From CAMDPA01 sp963825625 (GTDB lineage: Bacteria > Pseudomonadota > Alphaproteobacteria > Rhizobiales > Hyphomicrobiaceae), in contig CAWGUF010000017.1 of assembly GCA_963825625.1 (NCBI GenBank), positions 62,001 through 126,000 on the forward strand: a DNA stretch of 64,000 nucleotides. The letters are read 5' to 3'. The notes under the pieces are model-generated. The model saw only the letters and a list, made by a program, of their open reading frames with translations, did no database searches and had not been told where the DNA came from. A program made the translations under genes and the position numbers. Below are positions 24,972-33,043 of the stretch, piece by piece. Each line of letters opens with the position of its first letter. Position 1 is the stretch's first letter.

Positions 24972-25428
24972 TCCCCCCCCCTTGGCCCTTGTGTGCGCCG
25001 ATTGCGGCTGCCACCGTCTCACGCATCGCCCGGGGCGACTGCGACTCTGCTGCAATCAGGTCAGGCATCAAGCAATTGACGCCATGGTTGGCCGCGTCGA
25101 ACTCGAGCGCGAGGCTCGCGCCAATCGGCCAAATACATCCCTCGCAGCGAACTCTTTCGGCCTCGGCTGCAATTCATGATGCTGCGCGCAACGCCTCTTG
25201 ATACGGTAACACTCGCCGAACGTCCTCGCCTAGTCGCCTGATTGCACACGATCGAGCAGATAACTCTTTTCACTAGAAGTATAAAAGCATACCGCCGAAC
25301 CCAGGCCGGCGCCCGACCATGTCGGCTGGCACGGCCGAACCCACAGGCAAGTGCAGTGCGCCCGATTGCACGCTTGCGCTCTGTCGAGCGCGGTGCTACC
25401 CGCCGCCAACCTGGAGCAATCAGCCGAC
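24972..25428. other. Intergenic region with G9 homopolymer tract
   Basis: This region separates the DUF262 pair from the DUF952 gene, which are divergently oriented, so it should hold both promoters. Nine consecutive C residues (24973-24981; G on the coding strand of the DUF262 gene) lie at its left edge. An AT-rich stretch at about 25255-25300 is a possible promoter. The open frame starting at 25068 (PDLIAAESQSPRAMRETVAA) enters the G tract. No other gene is visible. Confidence 0.5.
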
Positions 25429-25791
25429 ATGTCAGAACAGAACCGCCAGATCGTTTACAAGATCATGCCGCAAGCGGACTGGAGCGCTGCGCTTGATGCC
25501 GGCGTCTACAGCGGCTCTTCCGACGATCAGCGCGACGGCTTCATCCACTTGTCGGCGGCCGATCAGCTTGCGGGAACGGCGGCAAAGCATTTCTGCCACC
25601 AGGCTGGCCTGCTGCTGATCGCTCTCGATGCGGGGCGGCTCGGTCCGGCTCTCAGGTGGGAGCCCTCTCGCGGCGGTGCGTTGTTCCCCCACCTGTACGG
25701 TCCGCTCGATGTCGCCGCTGCGGTGAGTGTCGTACCCATGCCCCTTGATGACGAGGGCATACCTACGGCGGCTGGGAGTTTCGCTTCATGA
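25429..25791 (+). CDS. DUF952 family protein
   Basis: A 120-residue soluble protein with the DUF952 pattern: IVYKIMPQADWSAALDAG, then DGFIHLSAADQLAGTAAKHF, LLLIALDAGRLGPALRWE and the C-terminal FPHLYGPLDVAAAV. The fold is related to ADP-ribosyl-transferase-like/GST-C-unrelated small domains, and no activity is established. It overlaps the pyrD start by four bases (ATGA), so the two are translationally coupled; this pair recurs in alphaproteobacteria. ATG 25429 is chosen because the family begins with the short polar lead before the IVYKI strand; the ribosome site (GGAG, 12 bases upstream) is weak. Confidence 0.85.
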   Translation: MSEQNRQIVYKIMPQADWSAALDAGVYSGSSDDQRDGFIHLSAADQLAGTAAKHFCHQAGLLLIALDAGRLGPALRWEPSRGGALFPHLYGPLDVAAAVSVVPMPLDDEGIPTAAGSFAS

Positions 25792-26897
25792 TCTCAGGCC
25801 TTGCACGTTTGGCTCAGCCGCTCTTATTCGCATTGCCGCCCGAGGAAGCGCATTCCGCCACGATCAAAGCGCTTGCCAGCGGGCTTTACCCGCGCGCCGA
25901 CGCCCCGGACGATCCGCGCTTGGCGTGCGATGTCCTTGGCTTGCGTTTCTCCAATCCATTGGGCGTGTCGGCCGGGTTCGACAAGAACGGGGAGGTGCCT
26001 GGCGCTCTGCTCGCCATGGGGTGTGGCTTTGCCGAAGTGGGCACGATCACGCCGCGCCCGCAGCCAGGCAACCCGAAACCGCGCGTGTTCCGCCTTATTC
26101 GTGATCGGGCAGTCATCAACCGGCAGGGCTTTCCCAGTCAAGGCCATGCCGCAGTTCTGGCCCGCCTGCAGCGCCGTCGCCCGCCGGGCATCGTCGGCAT
26201 CAATATCGGCGCCAATCGCGATTCCACGGACCGCGTCGCTGATTACGTGTCGGGTATCGAAGCCTTCGCGGACATCGCCAGCTACTTCATGGCGAATATC
26301 TCTTCGCCGAATACGCCGGGGCTCCGGACCCTGCAGGCACCCGCAGCGCTCGAAGAGCTGCTTGCTGGCATGATGGCGGCCCGCACCCGGCTTGCAGCAG
26401 CCGGTCGGCCAGCCCCGCCGGTTCTCATCAAGATCGCTCCCGATATCGATGAAGCAGACGTCGAGACGATGGTCGAGCAGATGTTGCGGCACGGCGTGGA
26501 CGGCTTGGCTGTCGCCAACACAACAGTGTCGCGCGCCGGTTTGCAGGATGTCGAAACCGGGCGACAGGCGGGAGGCTTGTCGGGGCGGCCACTATTCAAT
26601 CGCTCGACGGTAATGCTGGCCCGGATTTACCGGATGGTGGGGACGCGAATTGTGTTGATCGGTAGCGGCGGCATCGAGTCCGGCGAGACTGCCTTGGCCA
26701 AGATCGAGGCCGGCGCCAGCCTGCTACAGCTCTACACGGCGCTGATCTATGAGGGCGCGGGCCTCGTTGGCCGCATCAAGCGCCACCTGTCTGCGGCGCT
26801 CGACGAGGCCAAGGCGAACTCTCTGGCGGAATTGCGCGGCCGACGCGCAGAAGACTGGGCATCCAGAACCGATGATACCGAAAAACCTCAGGTTTGA
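25788..26897 (+). CDS. pyrD: Dihydroorotate dehydrogenase (quinone), class 2
   Basis: A 369-residue FMN enzyme of pyrimidine biosynthesis that oxidises dihydroorotate to orotate and passes electrons to membrane quinone. The N-terminal helical segment (LARLAQPLLFALPPEEAH) is the membrane-associating region of class 2 enzymes. FMN and substrate motifs are GVSAGFDKNGE, EVGTITPRPQPGNPKPR, NISSPNTPGLRTLQ with the catalytic Ser, VANTTVSR, GGLSGRPLF and LIGSGGIESG. One oddity is NRQGFPSQG where the family normally has NRxGFNNxG. Translation is coupled to the DUF952 gene by a four-base overlap. Confidence 0.95.
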   Translation: MISGLARLAQPLLFALPPEEAHSATIKALASGLYPRADAPDDPRLACDVLGLRFSNPLGVSAGFDKNGEVPGALLAMGCGFAEVGTITPRPQPGNPKPRVFRLIRDRAVINRQGFPSQGHAAVLARLQRRRPPGIVGINIGANRDSTDRVADYVSGIEAFADIASYFMANISSPNTPGLRTLQAPAALEELLAGMMAARTRLAAAGRPAPPVLIKIAPDIDEADVETMVEQMLRHGVDGLAVANTTVSRAGLQDVETGRQAGGLSGRPLFNRSTVMLARIYRMVGTRIVLIGSGGIESGETALAKIEAGASLLQLYTALIYEGAGLVGRIKRHLSAALDEAKANSLAELRGRRAEDWASRTDDTEKPQV

Positions 26898-26938
26898 CCT
26901 GTGGTCGAACCTGAGCGCGTGCGCCATTTGCCTGCGGC

Positions 26939-27433
26939 TCAATAGGGCTGGTCCCTGATCTTCAGTCGGAACAGGACGCGTGACACCAGAATCTCGCCGA
27001 CAAGGAAGATCAACGCGACAAGACCGATATCGATTGCGGAAAGCCCCAGCGTTGGCTGCGCCGCCACCGCCGGAAACAAGGCCTCCGGTATTTGATCGAG
27101 TCCCGTCGCTCTGCTGCTCGATGGCATGCCCGCGCGGCGCTTGATGAAGCTGGACAAAAGGTCGCCAGTCATTGCCGCGGCCGCGACCATCGCGCCGAAT
27201 GACCAGCCAAGACCCATCAGCTCGGATCCTGCCGCTGTCGCCACTACAGCCAGAACGACGCCTCTGACCGTCTTCGAGCGCCCGAACAGCGGCCGGCCGT
27301 CGCCCAGTATCAGTCCGCCATCCAGCGGCGCGGACCAGCGCCCGCCCAGCACCTTTTTCGCGATCACAGGCGTTCCATTGGCCAGCGTCACCAGCACCAG
27401 AACCTGTCCGATCGCTATGACATTGAATGGCAC
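26939..27433 (-). CDS. CDP-archaeol synthase (CarS)-like membrane protein
   Basis: A 164-residue protein with four or five hydrophobic segments. The central loop has LANGTPVIAKKVLGG followed by LDGGLILGDGRPLFGRSKTV, matching the CarS/DUF46 family, related to CDP-diacylglycerol synthase, where the Asp/Lys-rich DGK(T) segment binds CTP and metal. The archaeal enzyme activates unsaturated archaeol; bacterial homologues are uncharacterised, and archaeol is not expected here, so a different isoprenoid or glycerolipid substrate is likely. The GTG at 27433 has AGGAGG five bases upstream. It is convergent with pyrD. Confidence 0.7.
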   Translation of the reverse strand: MPFNVIAIGQVLVLVTLANGTPVIAKKVLGGRWSAPLDGGLILGDGRPLFGRSKTVRGVVLAVVATAAGSELMGLGWSFGAMVAAAAMTGDLLSSFIKRRAGMPSSSRATGLDQIPEALFPAVAAQPTLGLSAIDIGLVALIFLVGEILVSRVLFRLKIRDQPY

Positions 27434-27587
27434 GAAGCCTCCTGATGACTGATCGCGGCCGCTTTGTCGCGGACCTCCCCCACCATGCAAGTGCGCCAGG
27501 AGCTTCCCTTGATGGCGGTCAATGCCGCGCGGCTCCCGCTGGGTTGGGATCGTGGACTGTCAAAAAGTGATCCGAGGAGTTCACTCC

Positions 27588-28034
27588 ATGAAGCCCGTCA
27601 GGACCTGGGTCGTTATTGCTGACGCATCACGCGCGCGCGTACTGCAGCAGGAGGGCAAGAACGCGCCGTTGGCGCCAGTCGATGGCATGGCCATGGAAGC
27701 GGATCTGAAGCCAACGCATGAGATCATGTCGGATCGAGCCGGGCGCAACGCCTCCGCTGGAGCCTATCCCAAGCACGCTTTCGACGCCCGCACCGATGCG
27801 CATCGGCTCGAGAAGCGCCGGTTCGCAGAGTTGATCGTTGGCAAGCTCGGTGCATGCCATGCCGCCGGCGACTTCGACCGGCTGGTCATTGTGGCGCCGC
27901 CACAGGCTTTGGGCGACTTGCGCGCCGCACTCGGCCCGCATCTCGCTGCGGCTGTTCATGCCGAGGTCGCCAAGGACCTCACGAAGACGCCGGACCACGA
28001 GCTGCCCGGCCATTTGGACGACGTTCTGATCTAG
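27588..28034 (+). CDS. Host-attachment-family protein
   Basis: A 148-residue soluble protein of the family annotated as required for attachment to host cells, first named in plant-associated rhizobia/agrobacteria and related to the bacterial/archaeal eRF1 (baeRF) domain. Matching features are TWVVIADASRARVLQQEG, the RLEKRRFAELIVGKL helix, DRLVIVAPPQALGDLRAAL and the C-terminal VAKDLTKTPDHELPGHL. The molecular role is unresolved; a ribosome- or tRNA-related activity has been proposed from the eRF1-like fold. GAGGAG precedes the ATG by eight bases. The stop codon TAG lies within the first bases of the interspersed repeat that follows. Confidence 0.85.
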   Translation: MKPVRTWVVIADASRARVLQQEGKNAPLAPVDGMAMEADLKPTHEIMSDRAGRNASAGAYPKHAFDARTDAHRLEKRRFAELIVGKLGACHAAGDFDRLVIVAPPQALGDLRAALGPHLAAAVHAEVAKDLTKTPDHELPGHLDDVLI

Positions 28035-28135
28035 AGTGCTTCCGGAAAAGTGTGAAGCGGCTTTCCGGTAAGAAGCACTAGGAGTTAAAAGCTTAGAGCC
28101 GCCTTCCGATTGCACTTGGATCGGAACGGCTCTAG
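28031..28135. repeat. Interspersed palindromic repeat, copy 2
   Basis: A 105-base element with the same plan as the one at 6091-6198: it begins CTAGAGTGCTTCCGGAAAAGTG and, after a first stem (AGTGCTTCCGGAAA against TTTCCGGTAAGAAGCACT), has a second hairpin of AGAGCCGCCTTCCGAT with ATCGGAACGGCTCT ending CTAG. The sequence is diverged from copy 1, but the outer CTAGAG / CTCTAG ends and two-hairpin layout match. It supplies the stop codon of the host-attachment-family gene. Confidence 0.65.
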
Positions 28136-28195
28136 TGGCAAGTGGACTTTGAGCGCTCGCTGCAGGTCGGCAACGCTCTTGCAGGATAAACGACA

Positions 28196-28226
28196 AGGGG
28201 CGGCCGGCCATCGCCGGTCCGCCCCT
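28196..28226 (-). terminator. Strong hairpin downstream of UbiD gene 1
   Basis: AAGGGGCGGCCGGC (from 28195) pairs with GCCGGTCCGCCCCT (28213-28226) around a four-base loop, with one mismatch. It lies 26 bases after the stop codon of the minus-strand UbiD gene. The run of T after it on the minus strand is poor (TGTCGTTTA), and a short CTCTTT follows on the plus strand, so it may terminate in both directions or only weakly. Confidence 0.55.
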
Positions 28227-28251
28227 CTTTGTGCACGCAATGCCTGCCAGC

Positions 28252-29892
28252 CTACTTCTTCTTTTTGAAGCCGTATTCTTCCCATCGCCGCTCGACGAGA
28301 TCCAGGTCCTGAGGGTCGGGTTTGACCATCTTGGGATAGCGGTCGCCCTGATAGTTTTCCTCCGGCAGGAAATCGAGGTTGATCGTGGCGTCGATCAGTA
28401 CACGGCACCATTTGCCCGTGCCGAACAGCGCGGTGTCCCGATACTGCAGCCGTGTTGAGGGGTCGAGCGCGGAGCCGAACGTCCCCGGCATGAAGACGAT
28501 GTCGTCTTCTGCCGCGTTCACGCGATAAGCGAACGCCCAGTCGAGTGAGCCGGGATCATGGATGTCGATATCATCGTCCACGACCCAGATATGCTTGTAG
28601 CGCAGGTGAGCGGCATTTGATCCCCAGATCGCACATGCCGCCTGCTTTGCCTGGCCGCGGTACGTCTGGCGCAGCTGAATGATCAGCGTGGTGCCGTTGT
28701 TGGCGGCCGGGCAATGGACATCCGTGACGCCGGGCACGCCCGAGCGCTCCAGGATGTTCCACGCAAGTGCCGCGCGCTGGACCGAGCTCATGATCGAGTT
28801 CTCGTTCAGCATCTTCGGCATCGTGCCTTCCAGGGTGCCACGGAAGATCGGGTCGTTGCGATGGGTGATCGCGGTGACCCGCACTGAATGCTTCGGCGCC
28901 TGGTCACCGCCAAAATATCCCGTGTACTCGCCGAACGGGCCCTCCATCTCGAAAGTCGCCGGGTCTGGCGAGATCCAGCCTTCGACCACCATCTCTGCAG
29001 TCGCAGGGACCTTCAGCGGCACTGTCTCGCAGTCCACCAGCTCCACCGGCGCACCTCGGATGGCGCCCATCACGTCGTATTCGGAGACGTCCGGAGGAAC
29101 CGGCGAAGATGCGGCATACGGCAGCGACGGCTCCCAGCCGTAGATGAAAGCGACCGGCATTTCCTCTTGCTTGTCGACATACTTGCGGAAGTCCAGGCCC
29201 CAGTTCTGCGGCCGCCACAAAAGCACTGGCAAGGTCTTGCCGGACTCGCCGATCATGCCGCGGTAGAGACCGACGTTGAGGCGCCCGGTCTGCGGATCCT
29301 TTGTAACCGTTCCCTGCATCGTGTTGATATAGCGGCCACCATCGAAGCGATGCCACTTCGGTACGGGGAAATCGAACAGATTGATGTCGTCGCCAGTGAT
29401 GATGTTTTCCTTTACCGGCCCGGTCTTCACGTTGACCGGTGGTAGCCGCTCCGAGTACGACCGGCGCGCCGCCTTGACGAGCTCGGTGATCGGCGCGTCC
29501 TTTGGCAGGCCGAACATCATTGCGACCCGGCTGTAGCTGGAAAGACCTCCGGTGAACAGCTTGGTGCAGCGGCTGCCCGCTTTGTTGTAGTCCTTGATGT
29601 TGTTGAACAACAAAGCCGGGCCGTCGCCATTGCCGAACGCCTTGCGCGTCACCGTGCCGATCTCGCAATTCCAGTCGCACTCCGCGTCGATCTCGTGCAA
29701 TTCGCCTTCCCGGCGCAGTGCCTCGATCCAGCCGCGCAGATCGCCATAAGGCTGCGGAGCGTTCGAGCCGGCGGACGAGCCCGGGGCGGCCGGGGCGGCG
29801 GCAGGTGCCGATTTTTTCGCGGGCTTGGACGTCGAAGCCGCCTTCGTCCGCGCCGCCTTGCCCGGTCGTTTCGCACCCGATGTATTCGCCAT
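28252..29892 (-). CDS. UbiD-family decarboxylase 1
   Basis: A 546-residue protein with a Lys/Ala/Pro-rich flexible extension (residues 1-45) and a full UbiD core: YGDLRGWIEALRREGEL, LFNNIKDYNKAGSRC, SYSRVAMMFGLP, the prFMN/metal-site regions VTAITHRNDPI and EGPFGEYTGYF, and ATAEMVVEG. UbiD enzymes use prenylated FMN to decarboxylate or carboxylate aromatic and unsaturated acids. A dedicated UbiX (prenyltransferase) is not seen in the window. The C terminus is Lys-rich (FKKKK). The start at 29892 has GAGG eight bases upstream. It is divergent from a second UbiD gene, homologous over the full length, with 473 bases between. The substrate is unknown. Confidence 0.9.
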   Translation of the reverse strand: MANTSGAKRPGKAARTKAASTSKPAKKSAPAAAPAAPGSSAGSNAPQPYGDLRGWIEALRREGELHEIDAECDWNCEIGTVTRKAFGNGDGPALLFNNIKDYNKAGSRCTKLFTGGLSSYSRVAMMFGLPKDAPITELVKAARRSYSERLPPVNVKTGPVKENIITGDDINLFDFPVPKWHRFDGGRYINTMQGTVTKDPQTGRLNVGLYRGMIGESGKTLPVLLWRPQNWGLDFRKYVDKQEEMPVAFIYGWEPSLPYAASSPVPPDVSEYDVMGAIRGAPVELVDCETVPLKVPATAEMVVEGWISPDPATFEMEGPFGEYTGYFGGDQAPKHSVRVTAITHRNDPIFRGTLEGTMPKMLNENSIMSSVQRAALAWNILERSGVPGVTDVHCPAANNGTTLIIQLRQTYRGQAKQAACAIWGSNAAHLRYKHIWVVDDDIDIHDPGSLDWAFAYRVNAAEDDIVFMPGTFGSALDPSTRLQYRDTALFGTGKWCRVLIDATINLDFLPEENYQGDRYPKMVKPDPQDLDLVERRWEEYGFKKKK

Positions 29893-30365
29893 GGTTAAAA
29901 CCTCGCACGCTTCTGGATTGGGGGAGAGGATCGCTCGCGAGCACCTCGTTGCATGCAACGTTGCCTGCGTCCAGGTCGCACGGCACTGCTCGGCGGCTGC
30001 AGCTCGTATCGGATCAGGTTATGGACCGGTATTTTTGCAGTCAAGTACCACAATACCCCACGGAAGGGCCTGCGATCGAGCAGCGCTGCCCCGCGTCAGA
30101 CCGCCGCTGCCGGGTGGCAGCAGAAAGCCGGGAATTAGCTACAATTATTTGATGCCGTGGGTTTTCTCCGTGCCTGCAGTCGGAAGAGCGGGCACGATGT
30201 CGCCAGCCCCTGGCGCCTGGCGCTTCAAGACGCTAATAGTGGTAACGGAAGGCGATAATTTCTCCGGTGGCATTTCGTCCTCCGACAACGCTTGACGTTG
30301 GCGCGAGGCGAGTCCAATCCGAAGGCTGACGACAGCAATCAGACACGACGCAGGGAGCAGCGCCA
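29893..30365. promoter_or_regulatory. Shared upstream region of the divergent UbiD genes
   Basis: No gene is visible. Two perfect palindromes occur near UbiD gene 1: GCTCGCGAGC (29933-29942) and CGTTGCATGCAACG (29947-29960). They lie 40-70 bases before its start, a plausible place for a repressor or activator site. AT-richer DNA at 30010-30060 and 30230-30260 may hold promoters for the plus-strand gene. No regulator gene adjoins, so the binding protein would be encoded elsewhere. Confidence 0.45.
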
Positions 30366-31937
30366 ATGGCAGTGGAGCGAAAGCCGGTTGCATTCGAGGA
30401 CCTGCGGGGCTGGATCGAAGCCCTCGACAAGGCAGACGAGCTCCGGCAGATCGATGCCAAGGTTGATTGGAATATCGAGCTTGGCACTATTACGCGCATG
30501 GCGCTTGGCCCCGGAACCGGCAAGGCGCTGCTGTTCAACAACATCAAGGACTATGAGCGTCCGGCCGCGCGCTGCGGCCGAATGTTCGTCTCGGGACTGG
30601 CCACCTACAGCCGCGTCGCCATGATGCTTGGCCTGCCGCGCGATACGCACCCCCGCGAGCTCGTCAGCGTTGGGCGCAATATTCTCAACGGTTCCGTCCC
30701 GCCCCGCACGGTCAAGGACGCTCCCTGCAAGGAGGTCGTTGTTACCGGCAAGGACGTCGACCTCTACGACTTTCCCGCACCGTTATGGAATCGGCCGGAC
30801 GGCGGTCGCTACATCCTGACCTATGGCGGCGTAATATCCAAGGATCCGGTCAGCAACGTTCAGAACGTCGGCATCTATCGCGGCATGCTGGCGAGCAAGA
30901 ACGAAATTCCGATGCTGATGTGGAAAGCTCAGAACGTCGGGCATCATGTCGCCGCCTGGCAGGCTCAGGGCCACAAGCGCATGCCGATCGCCGTCGCCAT
31001 CGGCTGCGAGCCCACGTTCGGCTTCTGCGCTTCCGCGCCGATCACGCGGGGCGTGTGCGAGTACGACGTTATGGGCTCGATCCGCGGCGCGCCGGTCGAT
31101 CTCGTCAAATGTGAGACCGTCGATCTGTACGTGCCCGCGAGCGCTGAGATCGTTATCGAGGGAGAGTTGACGCTCGACCCGGCCGAGTATGTCATGGAAG
31201 GTCCGTTTGCGGAGTTTACTGGCTACGTTGCTGGCGATGCAAGTCCGAAGCCGACGATCAAGATCACGGCGATCACGCATCGCAAGGATCCCATCCTGGC
31301 CGGCGCAATCGAAGGTGCATTGCCGGGAAGCTACTCCGAGAACGGAATTTGCTCCTCGATCATGCGTGCCGGCGTCGCCTGGAACGTGCTGGATCGCGCA
31401 GGTGTACCCGGCGTGGTGGACGTTTGGTGCCCGCCTGTGCAGATGGGGATCAATACCATCGTTGGCATCAAGCAGGTCTATCGCAACCAGGCCAAGCAGG
31501 TCGGCCACGCGCTTTGGGGGTCGGCTGCCGGTCACGTTCGCTACAAGCACGTCACGGTGGTGGATGAGGACATCGACATCCACGATTATGGCGCAGTCGA
31601 TTGGGCGATTGCCTATCGCGTCAATGCCGGCGAGGACGACGTGATCATCGCGCCCTCCACATTCGGTGCGGGCCTCGATCCGTCGACACGCAAGCGGGAC
31701 CGCAATGCAGCGTTGTTCGGCACCGGCAAGTGGGCCCGCATGCTGATCGATGCGACAATGAACCTGGACTACGACCCCGATCCGGACTTCGACGGCGCCC
31801 GTTACCCGCCGCTGATCTGGCCGGACAAGGAGGACATTGATGCCGCCAAGGCGCGCTGGCAGGAGCTCGGTTTGGACGATGATGGTTCAGCCGGCCAGTC
31901 GGGTGGCAAATCGGGCGGTAAGGCGAAGAAGAAGTAG
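30366..31937 (+). CDS. UbiD-family decarboxylase 2
   Basis: A 523-residue UbiD protein, homologous from end to end with the divergent neighbour but without its long N-terminal extension: FEDLRGWIEALDKADEL, LFNNIKDYERPAARC, TYSRVAMMLGLPRDT, NVGIYRGMLASK, ITAITHRKDPILAG, PASAEIVIEGEL and EGPFAEFTGYVAGDA. The C terminus is Gly/Lys-rich (GGKSGGKAKKK), also seen in shorter form in the neighbour. It is expected to use prenylated FMN, perhaps on a related aromatic acid, or the two may form a hetero-oligomer; both are inferences. AGGGAG precedes the ATG. A strong terminator follows. Confidence 0.9.
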   Translation: MAVERKPVAFEDLRGWIEALDKADELRQIDAKVDWNIELGTITRMALGPGTGKALLFNNIKDYERPAARCGRMFVSGLATYSRVAMMLGLPRDTHPRELVSVGRNILNGSVPPRTVKDAPCKEVVVTGKDVDLYDFPAPLWNRPDGGRYILTYGGVISKDPVSNVQNVGIYRGMLASKNEIPMLMWKAQNVGHHVAAWQAQGHKRMPIAVAIGCEPTFGFCASAPITRGVCEYDVMGSIRGAPVDLVKCETVDLYVPASAEIVIEGELTLDPAEYVMEGPFAEFTGYVAGDASPKPTIKITAITHRKDPILAGAIEGALPGSYSENGICSSIMRAGVAWNVLDRAGVPGVVDVWCPPVQMGINTIVGIKQVYRNQAKQVGHALWGSAAGHVRYKHVTVVDEDIDIHDYGAVDWAIAYRVNAGEDDVIIAPSTFGAGLDPSTRKRDRNAALFGTGKWARMLIDATMNLDYDPDPDFDGARYPPLIWPDKEDIDAAKARWQELGLDDDGSAGQSGGKSGGKAKKK

Positions 31938-31964
31938 CTAGCAGCATCACGCGCACTGTATGGC

Positions 31965-32004
31965 AAGGCGGGTTCGCACGTGGCGAGCCCGCCTTTTGCT
32001 TTTT
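31965..32004 (+). terminator. Rho-independent terminator after UbiD gene 2
   Basis: AAGGCGGGTTCGC (31965-31977) pairs with GCGAGCCCGCCTT (31983-31995) across a five-base loop, with a single mismatch, followed by TTGCTTTTT. It lies 28 bases after the stop of the plus-strand UbiD gene and separates it from the convergent SDR gene. Confidence 0.85.
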
Positions 32005-32052
32005 GGGCGAATGCGCTGCTTGCAGCCTGCCCCCTGGCCGCCCCCCTTGGCA

Positions 32053-32826
32053 TCACCTCCGGAACAGGCCGCCACCGTCCATATCGATCATCGTGCCGGA
32101 AAGATATTCAACCTGCGGGCTGCACAACATGACCGCCAGGGCAGCGACCTCGCTCGGCTCCTTCATGCGGCCGAACGGCAGATCTTCGAGATATTCCTCC
32201 CACCTGTTCTCGTCGCCGAAACTCGCCTTCGCGCGCGCACGTGACAGCGTCAGTGTTCGGTCCGTCCGTGTGATGGACGGATTGATGCCGAAGACACGAA
32301 CGCCGAAGTCCACCGACCGGGCGCCAATGGCCTTTGTGAAGGCATTCAGGCCTGCATTGCCCGTGGACCCGCAGATGTAGTCGTAGGTCGGCGAAGGCCC
32401 GGCAATGCCGATGATGTTGACGATGATGCCGGACTTCCTTGGCCTCATCTGCTCCAGCGCCATCTTCGTCATATGCACATAGCCGAAGACTTTGAGCTGC
32501 CAGGATTCGATCCAGCGCTCCATCGAGATGTCGAATATGCTTCCGCCCGGAATTGCTCCTGCGTTGTTGATCAGGATGTCGATGTCGGGATATCGGCGCA
32601 TCGTCTCTTCTCGCGCGCTGCCAGCAGCCAAATCCGTTGCGTGCGTTTCGACCGTCGACGTGTGGCGAGAGCGAATGCCATCGGCAGTCGACTCGAGCGC
32701 TTCCGCGCTGCGAGCGACCAGGATGACCCTGGCACCTTCCCCCGCAAAGGCATCGCCAAGTGCAGCGCCTATGCCCTTGGAGCCGCCCGTAATCAAAACC
32801 TTTTTGTCCTTCAAACCGAGATCCAT
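32053..32826 (-). CDS. SDR-family protein with altered catalytic motif
   Basis: A 257-residue short-chain dehydrogenase/reductase. The NAD(P)-binding motif is TGGSKGIG (14-21), with ILINNAGAIPGG (NNAG) and the C-terminal LCSPQVEYLSGTMIDMDGG. At the active site the usual Y-x-x-x-K is YICGS (or YDYIC), so the general-acid lysine is absent, although a Ser lies at the expected distance upstream (GIAGPSPTY). I recall related proteobacterial SDRs with the same YxxGS pattern, so this is probably a subfamily feature and not decay. Dehydrogenase activity may be changed or lost. ATG 32826 has AAGGA upstream. It stands between the UbiD pair and an enolase-superfamily gene (divergent). Confidence 0.85.
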   Translation of the reverse strand: MDLGLKDKKVLITGGSKGIGAALGDAFAGEGARVILVARSAEALESTADGIRSRHTSTVETHATDLAAGSAREETMRRYPDIDILINNAGAIPGGSIFDISMERWIESWQLKVFGYVHMTKMALEQMRPRKSGIIVNIIGIAGPSPTYDYICGSTGNAGLNAFTKAIGARSVDFGVRVFGINPSITRTDRTLTLSRARAKASFGDENRWEEYLEDLPFGRMKEPSEVAALAVMLCSPQVEYLSGTMIDMDGGGLFRR

Positions 32827-33043
32827 CTGGCATTCCTTTGCTGATTGAAGGCGGAGTGAATCACCGCGCAGGCCTCCCTGTTGCCAATCCGTCAGGGTTC
32901 GATCTATTGCGCCATGCGGCACGATGGAGCGACTATCATCCGGTTCAGCCGCCACGTCGAGAGGTCACGCCATCGACGATGCTACTATTGGCGGACGTCG
33001 AGCACCGCGCCGAATTGCAGCCGTCGGTCGAGAGGAGCACACC

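Noticed and set aside
24667..25071. Separate 134-codon minus-strand gene upstream of DUF262 gene 2
   Set aside because: Only its first part, up to the G tract, looks like natural protein sequence; the remainder is the DUF262 gene read in another frame. It is discussed as a possible alternative N terminus rather than a gene.
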